Source: CAZCBX01 sp964497185
GTDB taxonomy: Bacteria > Bdellovibrionota_G > JALEGL01 > JAGRMV01
Assembly: GCA_964497185.1 (NCBI GenBank)
Contig: CAZCBX010000013.1
Location: forward strand, 1 to 64,000
Length of the DNA: 64,000 nucleotides
Reading direction: 5' to 3'
The notes beneath the pieces are model-generated. The model had not been told where the DNA came from, ran no database searches, and saw nothing but the letters and a program-made list of their open reading frames with translations. This document shows, one piece after another, positions 1 to 7,246 of the stretch; the first letter of the stretch is position 1, and every line of letters begins with the position of its first letter. The translations under genes were made by a program, and so were the position numbers.

Positions 1-860
1 GCCAAATAAGCCCATAGCAACCAAGCATAGGCGTGATCTTCCATGCTTTTAAATGTGGGCTCGAAGGCAATGGACAAATAAGACGCTTCTTCCAAGACAA
101 ACGTACGCTGCCAAGTTGGGAGGGTGGCGGGCACCGCCGCATGGGGTAAATCGTTGTCAGGTTGTGGATGCGCCGCCAACGTCTCTTGGATCGCTTGGCT
201 TTCACCACCCTGCACAACCCATTGCACCGGGGTTTGATCAAGAGCATCCAAAAAGAGCCGCACATCATCCAGCGTGATGGATTTGATCAGGGCTGCAGCT
301 TTGCTTGGCCGTTGCCAGTGAGTTTGGCCGCATACGTTGGCCCAAGCATCGGTCCAGTGATTCCAATACAAGGCATTGTTTTGTGCCTTTTGAAATTCTC
401 GCGACAAAGCCTCCAACATGGGCTTGTACCAATCTTTGATGTAAGCGGTTTGAGTCAGCCACTGGGTTAAACGCTGCGAAATGGCTTCAAAAGAGCCAGG
501 GCTGCATTGAACCCATGCAGCAACGGTGGTCATGGAAGGGTCAATGCGCACCATGCCTGCATGGGTGCGCACGTCTCGAATCATGGCCACAGTGGGATCT
601 GATTGGGTTTGCTGCAAATGATGTTGGTATGCAAACCAGAGCATCGCCTGCTTTGGATCTTGCGTTTGCCAAAATCGAGAGACACTGACTTCAAGCGTTT
701 GCGCGTCACCTGGCAAGCAGAGCAGATGGGGTGTTTGATCTGGCTCTATGGGCAGGGGCGATATGTTTACCGATTTCAACAAGTTGTATGATTGTATCGA
801 ATCCAACCCGACTGGCCACCTAAAAAAGTGACGTTCTTGTCCTTTTTGGCGATTTTTCAC
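1..860 (-). CDS. Peptidase M16 (insulinase)-like protein, C-terminus beyond the window
   Basis: An uninterrupted reverse-strand frame runs from about 860 off the left edge (at least 286 codons). An in-frame stop lies at 879-881, so the start must be close to the GTG at 860, which has no clear ribosome binding site. The text around IRDVRTHAGMVRIDPSM, followed later by DDVRLFLDAL and then QRTFVLEEASYLSIAF, resembles the order of middle and C-terminal M16 domains, where a partly conserved LR..G.aY-like segment precedes a new domain. No HxxEH zinc motif is present in the visible part, so the catalytic N-terminal domain seems missing. It could be a truncated gene, a non-catalytic M16 partner, or an unrelated family. 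The frame is more certain than the family. Confidence 0.4.
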   Translation of the reverse strand, partial: MKNRQKGQERHFFRWPVGLDSIQSYNLLKSVNISPLPIEPDQTPHLLCLPGDAQTLEVSVSRFWQTQDPKQAMLWFAYQHHLQQTQSDPTVAMIRDVRTHAGMVRIDPSMTTVAAWVQCSPGSFEAISQRLTQWLTQTAYIKDWYKPMLEALSREFQKAQNNALYWNHWTDAWANVCGQTHWQRPSKAAALIKSITLDDVRLFLDALDQTPVQWVVQGGESQAIQETLAAHPQPDNDLPHAAVPATLPTWQRTFVLEEASYLSIAFEPTFKSMEDHAYAWLLWAYL

Positions 861-918
861 CAGGCACGATGTGCGGGATTATTTATAAGTTATTGATTTA
901 TAAGAATTAATTTTACTT

Positions 919-947
919 TTGATTGGCACAATCTTTGCGATCAATAT
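919..947 (+). promoter_or_regulatory. Candidate sigma-70 promoter of the calcium-repeat lipoprotein
   Basis: TTGATT at 919-924 and CAATAT at 942-947 are separated by 17 bases, close to the TTGACA/TATAAT consensus. Transcription would start near 953-955, at or just after the ATG at 952. That implies a nearly leaderless mRNA or use of the in-frame ATG at 964. This is sequence inference only. Confidence 0.45.
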
Positions 948-951
948 AGGC

Positions 952-1932
952 ATGAGACCAACCATGCCCCATACACTCCAATACCTATGCCTGATCACCC
1001 TTTTGGGCTTTTTGACGGGTTGTGGTCAGCTAGACCTGCTACCCGGTGGGGACGACGGCGACAATAACGGCAACGGCTCAGGTGCAAGTAACTTGGGACT
1101 TTGTTCTTCGGCCGATACAGGGCCCGATTCCGATGGCGACGGGCTATCCGACGCATGTGAAGACATGCGCGGCACCGATCCAAACAATCCCGATTCGGAT
1201 GGCAACGGCATTACGGACAACAATGAACTGCCACCGGGCATGCCATTGGAACAAGCCCAAGCCGAAGGTTGGTGGCCTGGTTTTATGCAGCAACTCATGA
1301 ACAATCACCAAACCGGTAATTTGTTAACCAGCAGTTTTTTTCAAAAACAAGCGCCACCAGGTTCAGAAGTCACCGTGACCTCCCAAACCCTTGAATTTTT
1401 TATCGACGGTGTGGGTGACGGCAATCAAGACAATTACAACTTCTGCCACAACAATCCCTACAATGTTTCGGGCAACCACTACATTTATTTTTACATCGCT
1501 GGCAGCGTCAAAGTATGCGACGACTGCGCGCTGGACACAAGCTACATGAAAATGTGTGGCGTATTGGACAACCCATCCACTCAGCTTGATGCAGAATACA
1601 CCCAGGAATTCCAGTGGCACATTGCCCAAACCAAAAATGGCCGCTTTGATCCAACCATGATTCCCCGCGGCGGCGATCAGCAACAAAGCATTGCCATCAC
1701 ACCATTGTCGGCTTACTCCGATGCACCCAACACCATCAAAAAAGTAAAAGTAAAGTTTGACTCAAAATTTAAAATTACCGGCAGCGCCCTCAACAACGTA
1801 ACCGGAGAAACAACGCCCATCCAAACCGAAACCATTTCTGTTTTTCGAACGTTTAAACGCACGGGTCCCTATACATCCGACGATGGCCTAAACGGTCAGT
1901 ACGTGCGTGACGAACTCGACAGCCTATTTTGA
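952..1932 (+). CDS. Lipoprotein with thrombospondin type 3-like calcium repeats
   Basis: The 326-residue product begins with a short positive segment, a hydrophobic stretch and an LTGC lipobox, so it is predicted to be lipid-anchored in the envelope. Just after the anchor is a low-complexity Gly/Asp/Asn linker. Then come two acidic repeats of the DSDGDGLSD and DSDGNGITD type, typical of calcium-binding thrombospondin type 3 repeats. The remaining 220 or so residues contain several cysteines (for example CDDCALD and MKMCGV) and match no family I recognise. A TTG at 919 extends the frame, but it lies inside the likely promoter, so ATG 952 (or 964) is preferred. The gene stands alone, divergent from the peptidase-like ORF. 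Confidence 0.75.
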   Translation: MRPTMPHTLQYLCLITLLGFLTGCGQLDLLPGGDDGDNNGNGSGASNLGLCSSADTGPDSDGDGLSDACEDMRGTDPNNPDSDGNGITDNNELPPGMPLEQAQAEGWWPGFMQQLMNNHQTGNLLTSSFFQKQAPPGSEVTVTSQTLEFFIDGVGDGNQDNYNFCHNNPYNVSGNHYIYFYIAGSVKVCDDCALDTSYMKMCGVLDNPSTQLDAEYTQEFQWHIAQTKNGRFDPTMIPRGGDQQQSIAITPLSAYSDAPNTIKKVKVKFDSKFKITGSALNNVTGETTPIQTETISVFRTFKRTGPYTSDDGLNGQYVRDELDSLF

Positions 1933-1981
1933 TGGTATCGCTTGCTTGTTTTTTTAAGACTTTTGCCGTAAAACCCTGACT

Positions 1982-2197
1982 ATGCCCTTGGGTCAGACCA
2001 CATCTTGGAAACACTTTGCCATTGTCATCGTACTGGAACTCTTATTTGTGCTTTTTGCATTAATTTTTGTCGGGCACGGGATCAAGCAGTGGAAAAAAAA
2101 GAAAGCCATGTTTCCTCACATCATCACCGCTGGCTTTGGAGGCGTTCTATTGGTACTTAGTTTTTATGCGTTCATTCTGCTGCTCAACATTCAATAA
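1982..2197 (+). CDS. Small two-helix membrane protein
   Basis: A 71-residue protein with two hydrophobic helices (about residues 11-31 and 48-68) separated by a very basic loop, KQWKKKKAMF. By the positive-inside rule this loop should face the cytoplasm. There is no recognisable domain. It ends 17 bases before xseB and probably belongs to the same transcript as xseB-ispA-tlyA. The ATG has no strong ribosome binding site. Function unknown. Confidence 0.6.
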   Translation: MPLGQTTSWKHFAIVIVLELLFVLFALIFVGHGIKQWKKKKAMFPHIITAGFGGVLLVLSFYAFILLLNIQ

Positions 2198-2214
2198 AAA
2201 AGAAAGCCTATGTT

Positions 2215-2430
2215 ATGAGTCAAACACCCAGTTTTGAAGAAGCCATCAAAAAACTTGAAGAAATCATTGAAGCGCTGGAATCAGATGATCTGCCTTTGGA
2301 AAAATCCATCGCGCTTTTTGACGAAGGCACCAAGTTGTCCAAAATTTGTGGCCAGCGTTTAACCGACGCCCAAGAAAAAATCGATCATCTCATTGAAGCC
2401 ATGCAAGAGAAAACCTCCCCTGCGTCATGA
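2215..2430 (+). CDS. xseB: Exodeoxyribonuclease VII small subunit
   Basis: At 71 residues it has the normal XseB length and opens with the family pattern SFEEAIKKLEEIIEALE, followed by LPLEKSIALFDEGTKLSK. XseB forms short helical subunits that assemble on the large subunit XseA, making the nuclease that degrades single-stranded DNA from both ends. xseA is not in the window. Its stop overlaps the ispA start (ATGA), so the two are probably translationally coupled. The xseB-ispA pairing is common in proteobacteria. Confidence 0.95.
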   Translation: MSQTPSFEEAIKKLEEIIEALESDDLPLEKSIALFDEGTKLSKICGQRLTDAQEKIDHLIEAMQEKTSPAS

Positions 2431-3296
2431 CCGCCGCAGAACTTCTAGCTTTTTACCAGCCCCGCATTGAAAAAAAACTGCACCAGTTGATTGATCAACG
2501 CAGCTGCGCGCCAAAATTACTTGAAGCCATGAAGTATAGCTTGCTTGATGGCGGCAAACGACTTCGACCCATTTTAACCCTCTTGACCACGGAAATGCTG
2601 GGTGGACCGGTCAGCCATGCCATGACCGTAGGCTGCGCCATCGAAATGATTCATTGTTACTCCTTGATTCATGATGACTTACCCGCCATGGACGACGACG
2701 ATATGCGCCGCGGTCGAGCCACCAATCACAAAGTGTTTGGCGACGCCCACGCAATCCTTGCAGGCGATGGCTTGCTTACCCTGGCCTTTGAACTGCTTGC
2801 CAACGAAGACATTGCCAACGCGCTTGCAATCATTGCCCATGTCAGTCAAAGCGCTGGCCCGCAGGGCATGGTGGGCGGACAAGCGTTGGATATGGTTTTT
2901 GAAAACAAACCCTGCACACTTGCAGAACTTGAAACCATTCATCAAAACAAAACTGGCGCGCTGTTGCGCACCAGCGTCATTTGTGGTGGCTACATTGCCA
3001 AAGCCAATGATGAAACTTTGGAAAATTTGAACGTATTTTCCACGCAGCTCGGGTTGGCTTTTCAAATTGCCGATGATGTATTGGACGTGACACAAAGTTC
3101 AAGCACGCTGGGCAAAAATGCAGGCAGCGACACCGCCAAAAACAAAGCCACCTATCCTGCACTGATGGGTTTGGAAAAAGCCATTGACCGAAAAAACCAA
3201 CACTACCAGCAAGCCATTGTGGCCCTTGACCGAATCGATGCAGACACCCAGCACTTAAAAACGCTGGCCAATTTTATCATTCAGCGCACCTCATGA
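2427..3296 (+). CDS. ispA: Polyprenyl (farnesyl/geranylgeranyl) diphosphate synthase
   Basis: The 289-residue protein is a trans-isoprenyl diphosphate synthase that condenses isopentenyl diphosphate with allylic diphosphates. The first aspartate-rich motif is LIHDDLPAMDDDDMRRG and the second is FQIADDVLDVT. GGKRLRPIL near residue 45 binds diphosphate. Length and the residues before the first motif fit the IspA (FPP/GGPP) branch, but chain length cannot be fixed from sequence alone. It overlaps xseB upstream and tlyA downstream by 4 bases each. In many relatives dxs lies between ispA and tlyA; here it does not. Confidence 0.93.
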   Translation: MTAAELLAFYQPRIEKKLHQLIDQRSCAPKLLEAMKYSLLDGGKRLRPILTLLTTEMLGGPVSHAMTVGCAIEMIHCYSLIHDDLPAMDDDDMRRGRATNHKVFGDAHAILAGDGLLTLAFELLANEDIANALAIIAHVSQSAGPQGMVGGQALDMVFENKPCTLAELETIHQNKTGALLRTSVICGGYIAKANDETLENLNVFSTQLGLAFQIADDVLDVTQSSSTLGKNAGSDTAKNKATYPALMGLEKAIDRKNQHYQQAIVALDRIDADTQHLKTLANFIIQRTS

Positions 3297-4018
3297 AAAT
3301 CCGTTTGGATGTTTGCCTTGTGCAACAAGGCTTGACAGAAAGTCGAAACAAAGCACAAACCTTGATCATGACTGGGAAGGTGAAAGTCAACGGTCAGCCC
3401 GTCACCAAACCCGGCACGCCCATCGCGCCCGACGCCACCATCGACATCGAACAACCGCTACGCTATGTCAGCCGGGGCGGCTTAAAGCTGGAAGGCGCAC
3501 TGGATTATTTTCAACTCGATGTGACCGGTCAAACGGTTTTGGATGTGGGCGCGTCAACCGGCGGGTTTACAGACTGCCTCTTGCAACATGGCGCCAAACA
3601 CGTGTATTGCATTGATGTCGGTAAACATCAGCTTCATGAAAACCTAAAAAATCATCCTCAAGTCACATGGAAAGAATCGTTTCATGTGGATCAACTCACC
3701 CCGCACACCTTTGACCAGCAATTCTCATGGGTGGTCATGGACGTATCGTTTATTTCCATTCATAAAGTCATGCCCTATCTGTTACCCGTGCTCACCGACC
3801 ATGCCACCCTTTTGGTTTTATTCAAGCCCCAGTTTGAAGCCGATAAAAAAGACCTCACCAAAGGCGTACTCAAAAACGACGAAAAACGCCAAAGCCTGCT
3901 AGCGCAAACCATCACCCAGCTACAAACCCAGTATGGCTTTACCACCGCCCAACCCTTCGACGCCACCATCAAAGGCCCCAAAGGCAACCAAGAAACCATC
4001 CTACACCTCCAACGTTAA
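3293..4018 (+). CDS. tlyA: TlyA-family rRNA (cytidine-2'-O)-methyltransferase
   Basis: The 241-residue protein has an N-terminal S4 RNA-binding domain (about 1-60, RLDVCLVQQGLTESRNKAQTLI). An FtsJ-type SAM methyltransferase domain follows, with the binding motif VLDVGASTGGFTDCLLQHGA and the catalytic-region segment VMDVSFIS. The family 2'-O-methylates cytidines of 16S/23S rRNA and was formerly annotated as haemolysin A. It is the last gene of the xseB-ispA-tlyA operon, and its ATG overlaps the ispA stop. Two palindromes follow directly after the stop and may end the transcript. Confidence 0.92.
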   Translation: MKIRLDVCLVQQGLTESRNKAQTLIMTGKVKVNGQPVTKPGTPIAPDATIDIEQPLRYVSRGGLKLEGALDYFQLDVTGQTVLDVGASTGGFTDCLLQHGAKHVYCIDVGKHQLHENLKNHPQVTWKESFHVDQLTPHTFDQQFSWVVMDVSFISIHKVMPYLLPVLTDHATLLVLFKPQFEADKKDLTKGVLKNDEKRQSLLAQTITQLQTQYGFTTAQPFDATIKGPKGNQETILHLQR

Positions 4019-4023
4019 ACCCT

Positions 4024-4043
4024 TGCGTCCCCAAGGGGACGCA
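4024..4043. repeat. Perfect 20-bp palindrome after tlyA
   Basis: TGCGTCCCC and GGGGACGCA form a 9-bp perfect stem around AA, six bases after the tlyA stop. It could fold as a hairpin at the mRNA end. There is no following T run, so it is not a classical intrinsic terminator. It shares the GTCCCC/GGGGAC core with the larger palindrome at 4091-4131. Confidence 0.85.
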
Positions 4044-4090
4044 GGCCAAGCCCCCTAAAAAACAAAATCCACACCCAGCCTACACCTCCA

Positions 4091-4131
4091 GCCTCCGTCC
4101 CCAAAGGGACAGTCCCTTTGGGGACGGAGGC
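4091..4131. repeat. Perfect 41-bp palindrome
   Basis: Twenty bases starting GCCTCCGTCCCC are followed by one A and then their exact reverse complement, ending GGGGACGGAGGC. Such an arm length without mismatch is far beyond chance in a sequence this size. It has no T tract. It lies in the gene-free interval between tlyA and tRNA-Arg. Confidence 0.9.
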
Positions 4132-4180
4132 TTTGAACAACCGCAAAATTTTTTTAGTGATGTTATCTCTGTATACATTG

Positions 4181-4204
4181 AAAATTATGCTCCTGTAGTT
4201 CAAC
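4181..4204 (+). repeat. Copy of the 5' end of tRNA-Arg with its flank
   Basis: These 24 bases match 4601-4622, which is the AAAATT flank plus the first 16 bases of tRNA-Arg (GCTCCTGTAGTTCAAC), except for two extra bases (AT). The copy ends inside the D arm, so it cannot make a tRNA. It may be a remnant of a tandem duplication or an attachment-site-like repeat. The 400 bases between the copies hold only palindromes and no integrase. Confidence 0.75.
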
Positions 4205-4384
4205 ATCTTCGACGCCTCAGACATAAGCGTTGTGAGCACTGCGAACAATCTTAAGGCGGAGAAAGCGAGATTAAATCGCGTCAAGCGTTCAATGAACACT
4301 ATTGGTTGCTTCAAACAAAAAAAGATAACAAAAAACAAAACTATCCTTTATAAACAATAGCCAATTGTCGGATGAGTGAACCGA

Positions 4385-4426
4385 GGTCACTTTGCTGCTC
4401 GCCGTAGGCGAGACAACAAAGGTGAC
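4385..4426. repeat. Imperfect hairpin element
   Basis: GGTCACTTTG...CTCGCC pairs with GGCGAG...CAAAGGTGAC around a GTA loop, with small bulges. It is one of several inverted repeats packed upstream of tRNA-Arg. Role unknown. Confidence 0.6.
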
Positions 4427-4469
4427 ATAAGCCGCGTTGTAATTTGTTAGGACAAATACAACGGCTAAA

Positions 4470-4572
4470 GATTTTTATTTCTACCAAGGCCGCAGCCCAT
4501 TGAGGTGGCGGAGCGTACTATGGTACGTGAGCAAGCCTCAATGGGCGAGAACGCAGGTAGAAATAAAAAGAT
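4470..4572. repeat. Long two-part hairpin element upstream of tRNA-Arg
   Basis: The outer arms, ATTTTTATTTCTACC (4471-4485) and GGTAGAAATAAAAAGAT (4556-4572), pair. After an unpaired segment the inner arms GCCCATTGAGG (4495-4505) and CCTCAATGGGC (4536-4546) pair perfectly. The 30-nt loop holds a further CGTAC/GTACG pairing. The whole element could form a long rod in DNA or RNA. Role unknown. Confidence 0.75.
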
Positions 4573-4606
4573 CCGGTTCCCACCCTACTAGCAAAAACTT
4601 AAAATT

Positions 4607-4681
4607 GCTCCTGTAGTTCAACGGATAGAACAAGGGATTCCTAATCCCTAGATCCAGGTTCGATTCCCGGCGGGAGCACCA
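4607..4681 (+). tRNA. tRNA-Arg (anticodon CCT)
   Basis: A cloverleaf can be drawn by eye. The acceptor stem is GCTCCTG with CGGGAGC, the D arm is GTTC...GAAC, and the anticodon stem AGGGA/TCCCT holds the loop TTCCTAA, giving anticodon CCT that reads AGG. The T loop is TTCGATT. The T stem CCAGG/CCCGG has one A-C mismatch. The discriminator A is followed by an encoded CCA. It is the only tRNA seen in the window and lies 56 bases before the ABC-F gene. Confidence 0.93.
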
Positions 4682-4737
4682 TTGTTTTTAGGCTTTGTGG
4701 CTGGCTGAGACGCCAAAAGTATGGTAGGTGAGCACGC

Positions 4738-6336
4738 ATGATTACAACGGAAAATATTGGTTTAAGCTTTGGCGGTAAAAAGCTTTTTGACAACGTGAAC
4801 GTACAATTCAAACCGGGCAATTGTTATGGTTTGATCGGCGCCAATGGCGCGGGCAAATCTACGTTTGTAAAATTGTTGGCGGGCCAAATTGAAGCGCAAA
4901 CCGGCAGTGTGCACATCACACCGGGCCATCGCCTTTCGATGCTTTCGCAAGATCACTTTGCTTATGATGAACATTCTGTGCTCGACACGGTTATGATGGG
5001 CAACCCCAAACTTTTTGAGGTCATGAAAGCCAAAAATGAAATTTACAACAAACCTGATTTTTCCGATGACGACGGCATCCGCGCCAGCGAACTCGAAGCT
5101 GAATTTGCAGAGATGAATGGCTGGGAAGCTGAAGCCGAAGTGGGTCAGCTGTTGGCCGGTCTGGGCATTGACGCTTCCGCCATCGATAAAAAAATGTCCG
5201 AACTGACACCAGGCGAAAAGGTAAAAATCCTCTTGGCCCAAGCATTGTTTGGCTCGCCTGATATTCTGCTCTTGGACGAACCCACCAACGACTTGGATTT
5301 TAAAGCCATAGCCTGGCTTGAAAATTTTTTGTTGGATTTCAAAAACACCGTCATCGTCGTATCTCACGATCGACATTTTTTAAACAAAGTATGTACGCAC
5401 ATGGCCGACATCGACTTTGGAAAAATCACCACCTACACCGGCAACTATGATTTCTGGCGCCAAGCCAGCGAGCTGGCCTTGCGCTTGCGAAGTGCTGAAA
5501 ACAAAAAGGCCGAAGACAAAGCAGCCGAACTCAAACAATTCATTTCGCGTTTTAGTGCCAACGCCTCCAAATCCAAACAAGCCACCTCCAGACAAAAACA
5601 GCTTGAAAAGCTCAACATCGTCGACCTACCGGTCTCTTCCCGTAAATATCCATATGTCTCCTTTGTATCCGAACGTGAAGCGGGCAAAGACATTTTACGC
5701 GTCGAAGGATTGTCCAAAAACATCGATGGCCAACCCCTTTTGGATGATGTCAGTTTCATCATGGAAAAAGGCGATAAAATTGCGCTGATCGCCGACAACG
5801 AAATGACCATCACCACCCTTTTTGAAATTTTAGCCGGCAACATCCAGCCCGATCAAGGAGAATTCAACTGGGGTGTCACCGTTACCCATGCTTACTTGCC
5901 CAACGACAATGCTTCGTATTTTGAAAGCGGCCAGTACAACCTCATTGATTGGCTGCGCCAGTATTCCAATGAAAAAGACGAATCTTTCATTCGCGGTTTT
6001 TTGGGCAAAATGCTTTTTTCGGGTGATCAAGCCCTGAAAAAAACCAACGTATTGTCCGGTGGCGAAAAAGTTCGCTGCATGCTCTCCAAGATGATGCTGG
6101 CCGGTCCCAATGTGCTCATGATGGATGGTCCCACCAACCACCTCGATTTGGAAAGCATCACCGCCGTCAACGAAGGTTTGATCAAATTCAAAGGAAGCGC
6201 CCTTTTTGCGTCACACGATCACGAATTTGTTCAAACCATTGCCAATCGAATCATTGAAATTGATAAAAATGGCAGGCTCGTGGAAGACAAACGCTGCACC
6301 TTCGACGAATTTTTGGCCAAAAAACTATCTGCATAG
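4738..6336 (+). CDS. ABC-F family ATPase, YbiT-like, with a degenerate second nucleotide-binding domain
   Basis: The 532-residue soluble protein has two ABC domains joined by a linker, the size and layout of the YbiT branch of ABC-F ribosome-associated ATPases. Domain 1 has an intact Walker A (GANGAGKST, K40) and Walker B with catalytic glutamate (LLLDEP, E181), but its signature reads LTPGEK (156-161). Domain 2 keeps the signature LSGGEK (439-444). Its Walker A reads ADNEMTITT (352-360), with isoleucine in place of lysine, and Walker B reads MMDGP, with G464 in place of glutamate. One composite ATP site therefore looks intact and the other dead. Some YbiT-type relatives deviate here too, so this may be a subfamily trait. 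Likely role: translation-linked ATPase; substrate unknown. Confidence 0.88.
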   Translation: MITTENIGLSFGGKKLFDNVNVQFKPGNCYGLIGANGAGKSTFVKLLAGQIEAQTGSVHITPGHRLSMLSQDHFAYDEHSVLDTVMMGNPKLFEVMKAKNEIYNKPDFSDDDGIRASELEAEFAEMNGWEAEAEVGQLLAGLGIDASAIDKKMSELTPGEKVKILLAQALFGSPDILLLDEPTNDLDFKAIAWLENFLLDFKNTVIVVSHDRHFLNKVCTHMADIDFGKITTYTGNYDFWRQASELALRLRSAENKKAEDKAAELKQFISRFSANASKSKQATSRQKQLEKLNIVDLPVSSRKYPYVSFVSEREAGKDILRVEGLSKNIDGQPLLDDVSFIMEKGDKIALIADNEMTITTLFEILAGNIQPDQGEFNWGVTVTHAYLPNDNASYFESGQYNLIDWLRQYSNEKDESFIRGFLGKMLFSGDQALKKTNVLSGGEKVRCMLSKMMLAGPNVLMMDGPTNHLDLESITAVNEGLIKFKGSALFASHDHEFVQTIANRIIEIDKNGRLVEDKRCTFDEFLAKKLSA

Positions 6337-6387
6337 CGTCATTTTGCAGACTTGTGTCCACTTCCCTGAATGTGGTATGCAAAAAAT

Positions 6388-6873
6388 ATGAAACACCGAT
6401 CATCTGTGCTGTGGGTCTTGTGTCTGTTCATGTCCTCTATGGCTTATTCCATTGAGCCTGCATCACCCGGAACAAAAGCCTTTTGGAACACCCTCTCCTC
6501 TCATTTTGCCGACCAATACGAAAACATCTCCATCGAAGTCAAACACAGTCAAATCGGCGATGCAGCCACCGTTCGCATTCAAGCAGATGGAAAAGAAGTG
6601 GTGAAAGGTTATGCCCTCCTATCCAGGAAAATCGTAAACCTACGACTAGACGATGACCTCATGTCACAAGTAGCCGAAAACCCAGAGGTTCACACCGATA
6701 CCCAAATCATATTGATCGAAAACCCCGCCCAACAGGGATACCATATAAGATTCGAAGACCGTTTGGACATTTTTGCCTTTCGCCATCTGCTAGACAACGT
6801 CCCACCCTGCATCATCAAACAAGACCATACAACCACAAACAACGACACCATCCAATACCTTTGCATACCTTAG
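6388..6873 (+). CDS. Secreted protein of unknown function
   Basis: A 161-residue product starts with a basic segment and a hydrophobic core (SSVLWVLCLFMSSMAYS), then a likely signal peptidase I site before IEPASPG. The mature part, about 140 residues, is soluble and alternates short beta-like and helical stretches, with two cysteines near the C-terminus (PPCIIK and YLCIP). I do not recognise a family. The ATG at 6388 gives the cleanest signal peptide; an upstream ATG at 6370 adds six residues. Neither has a good ribosome binding site. Confidence 0.65.
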   Translation: MKHRSSVLWVLCLFMSSMAYSIEPASPGTKAFWNTLSSHFADQYENISIEVKHSQIGDAATVRIQADGKEVVKGYALLSRKIVNLRLDDDLMSQVAENPEVHTDTQIILIENPAQQGYHIRFEDRLDIFAFRHLLDNVPPCIIKQDHTTTNNDTIQYLCIP

Positions 6874-6973
6874 GGATTGATGGAGAGTGTTGATAAGGCA
6901 ACCCCCTACTCAATCCACGCGGCCAGGTCTAAAAAGCTTTTTCCATCTTTCGTTTTTAAACACGCGCCGGTTT

Positions 6974-7046
6974 CAGCTTTTTGGGCTTTAAGCTCGCTAG
7001 TCCTCGCTTACGCTGCGGAGACGCTCGCTGAAAGCCCAAAAAGCTG
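6974..7046. repeat. Hairpin element with 16-bp perfect arms and a 41-nt conserved loop (copy 1)
   Basis: CAGCTTTTTGGGCTTT (6974-6989) pairs perfectly with AAAGCCCAAAAAGCTG (7031-7046). The 41-nt loop, read on the minus strand, contains GAGCGTCTCCGCAGCG, then T, then AAGCGAGGAC. The same core in opposite orientation fills the 41-nt loop of the hairpin at 7157-7219, whose arms are unrelated. The element fills much of the 373-base gap between the secreted protein and prfB. Confidence 0.85.
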
Positions 7047-7156
7047 CCGTAAAAATCAAAATCTATTCGGAGATAAAGTAAAATATAAAAACAAATGCAG
7101 AATGCATTTGTCTCCATAACTTCCCCAAACCCTCAAAAAACAAGATATGTCAGCCC

Positions 7157-7219
7157 GTGGGGGTCCGACATGAGCGTCTCCGCAGCGAAAGCGAGGACCG
7201 AGCGAATGCGGACCCCCAC
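7157..7219. repeat. Hairpin element with 11-bp perfect arms and a 41-nt conserved loop (copy 2)
   Basis: GTGGGGGTCCG (7157-7167) pairs with CGGACCCCCAC (7209-7219). The 41-nt loop contains GAGCGTCTCCGCAGCG, then A, then AAGCGAGGAC. This is the inverse of copy 1 with one mismatch over a 27-nt core. It lies 28 bases beyond the prfB stop and may also shape the prfB mRNA end, although no T tract follows. Confidence 0.85.
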
Positions 7220-7246
7220 TGGCCCCACGGTGCATAATAGCTATTC

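Noticed and set aside
4014..4700. Integrated genomic island at tRNA-Arg
   Set aside because: No integrase or foreign genes lie between the repeats; only a small non-coding segment, so it is reported as a partial repeat instead.
4762..5376. 204-codon frame antisense to the ABC-F gene
   Set aside because: Shadow of a clear gene on the other strand; no start context and no protein-like pattern.
6877..7119. 80-codon plus-strand frame after the secreted protein gene
   Set aside because: It runs straight through the 6974-7046 hairpin, has no ribosome binding site and no recognisable protein pattern.
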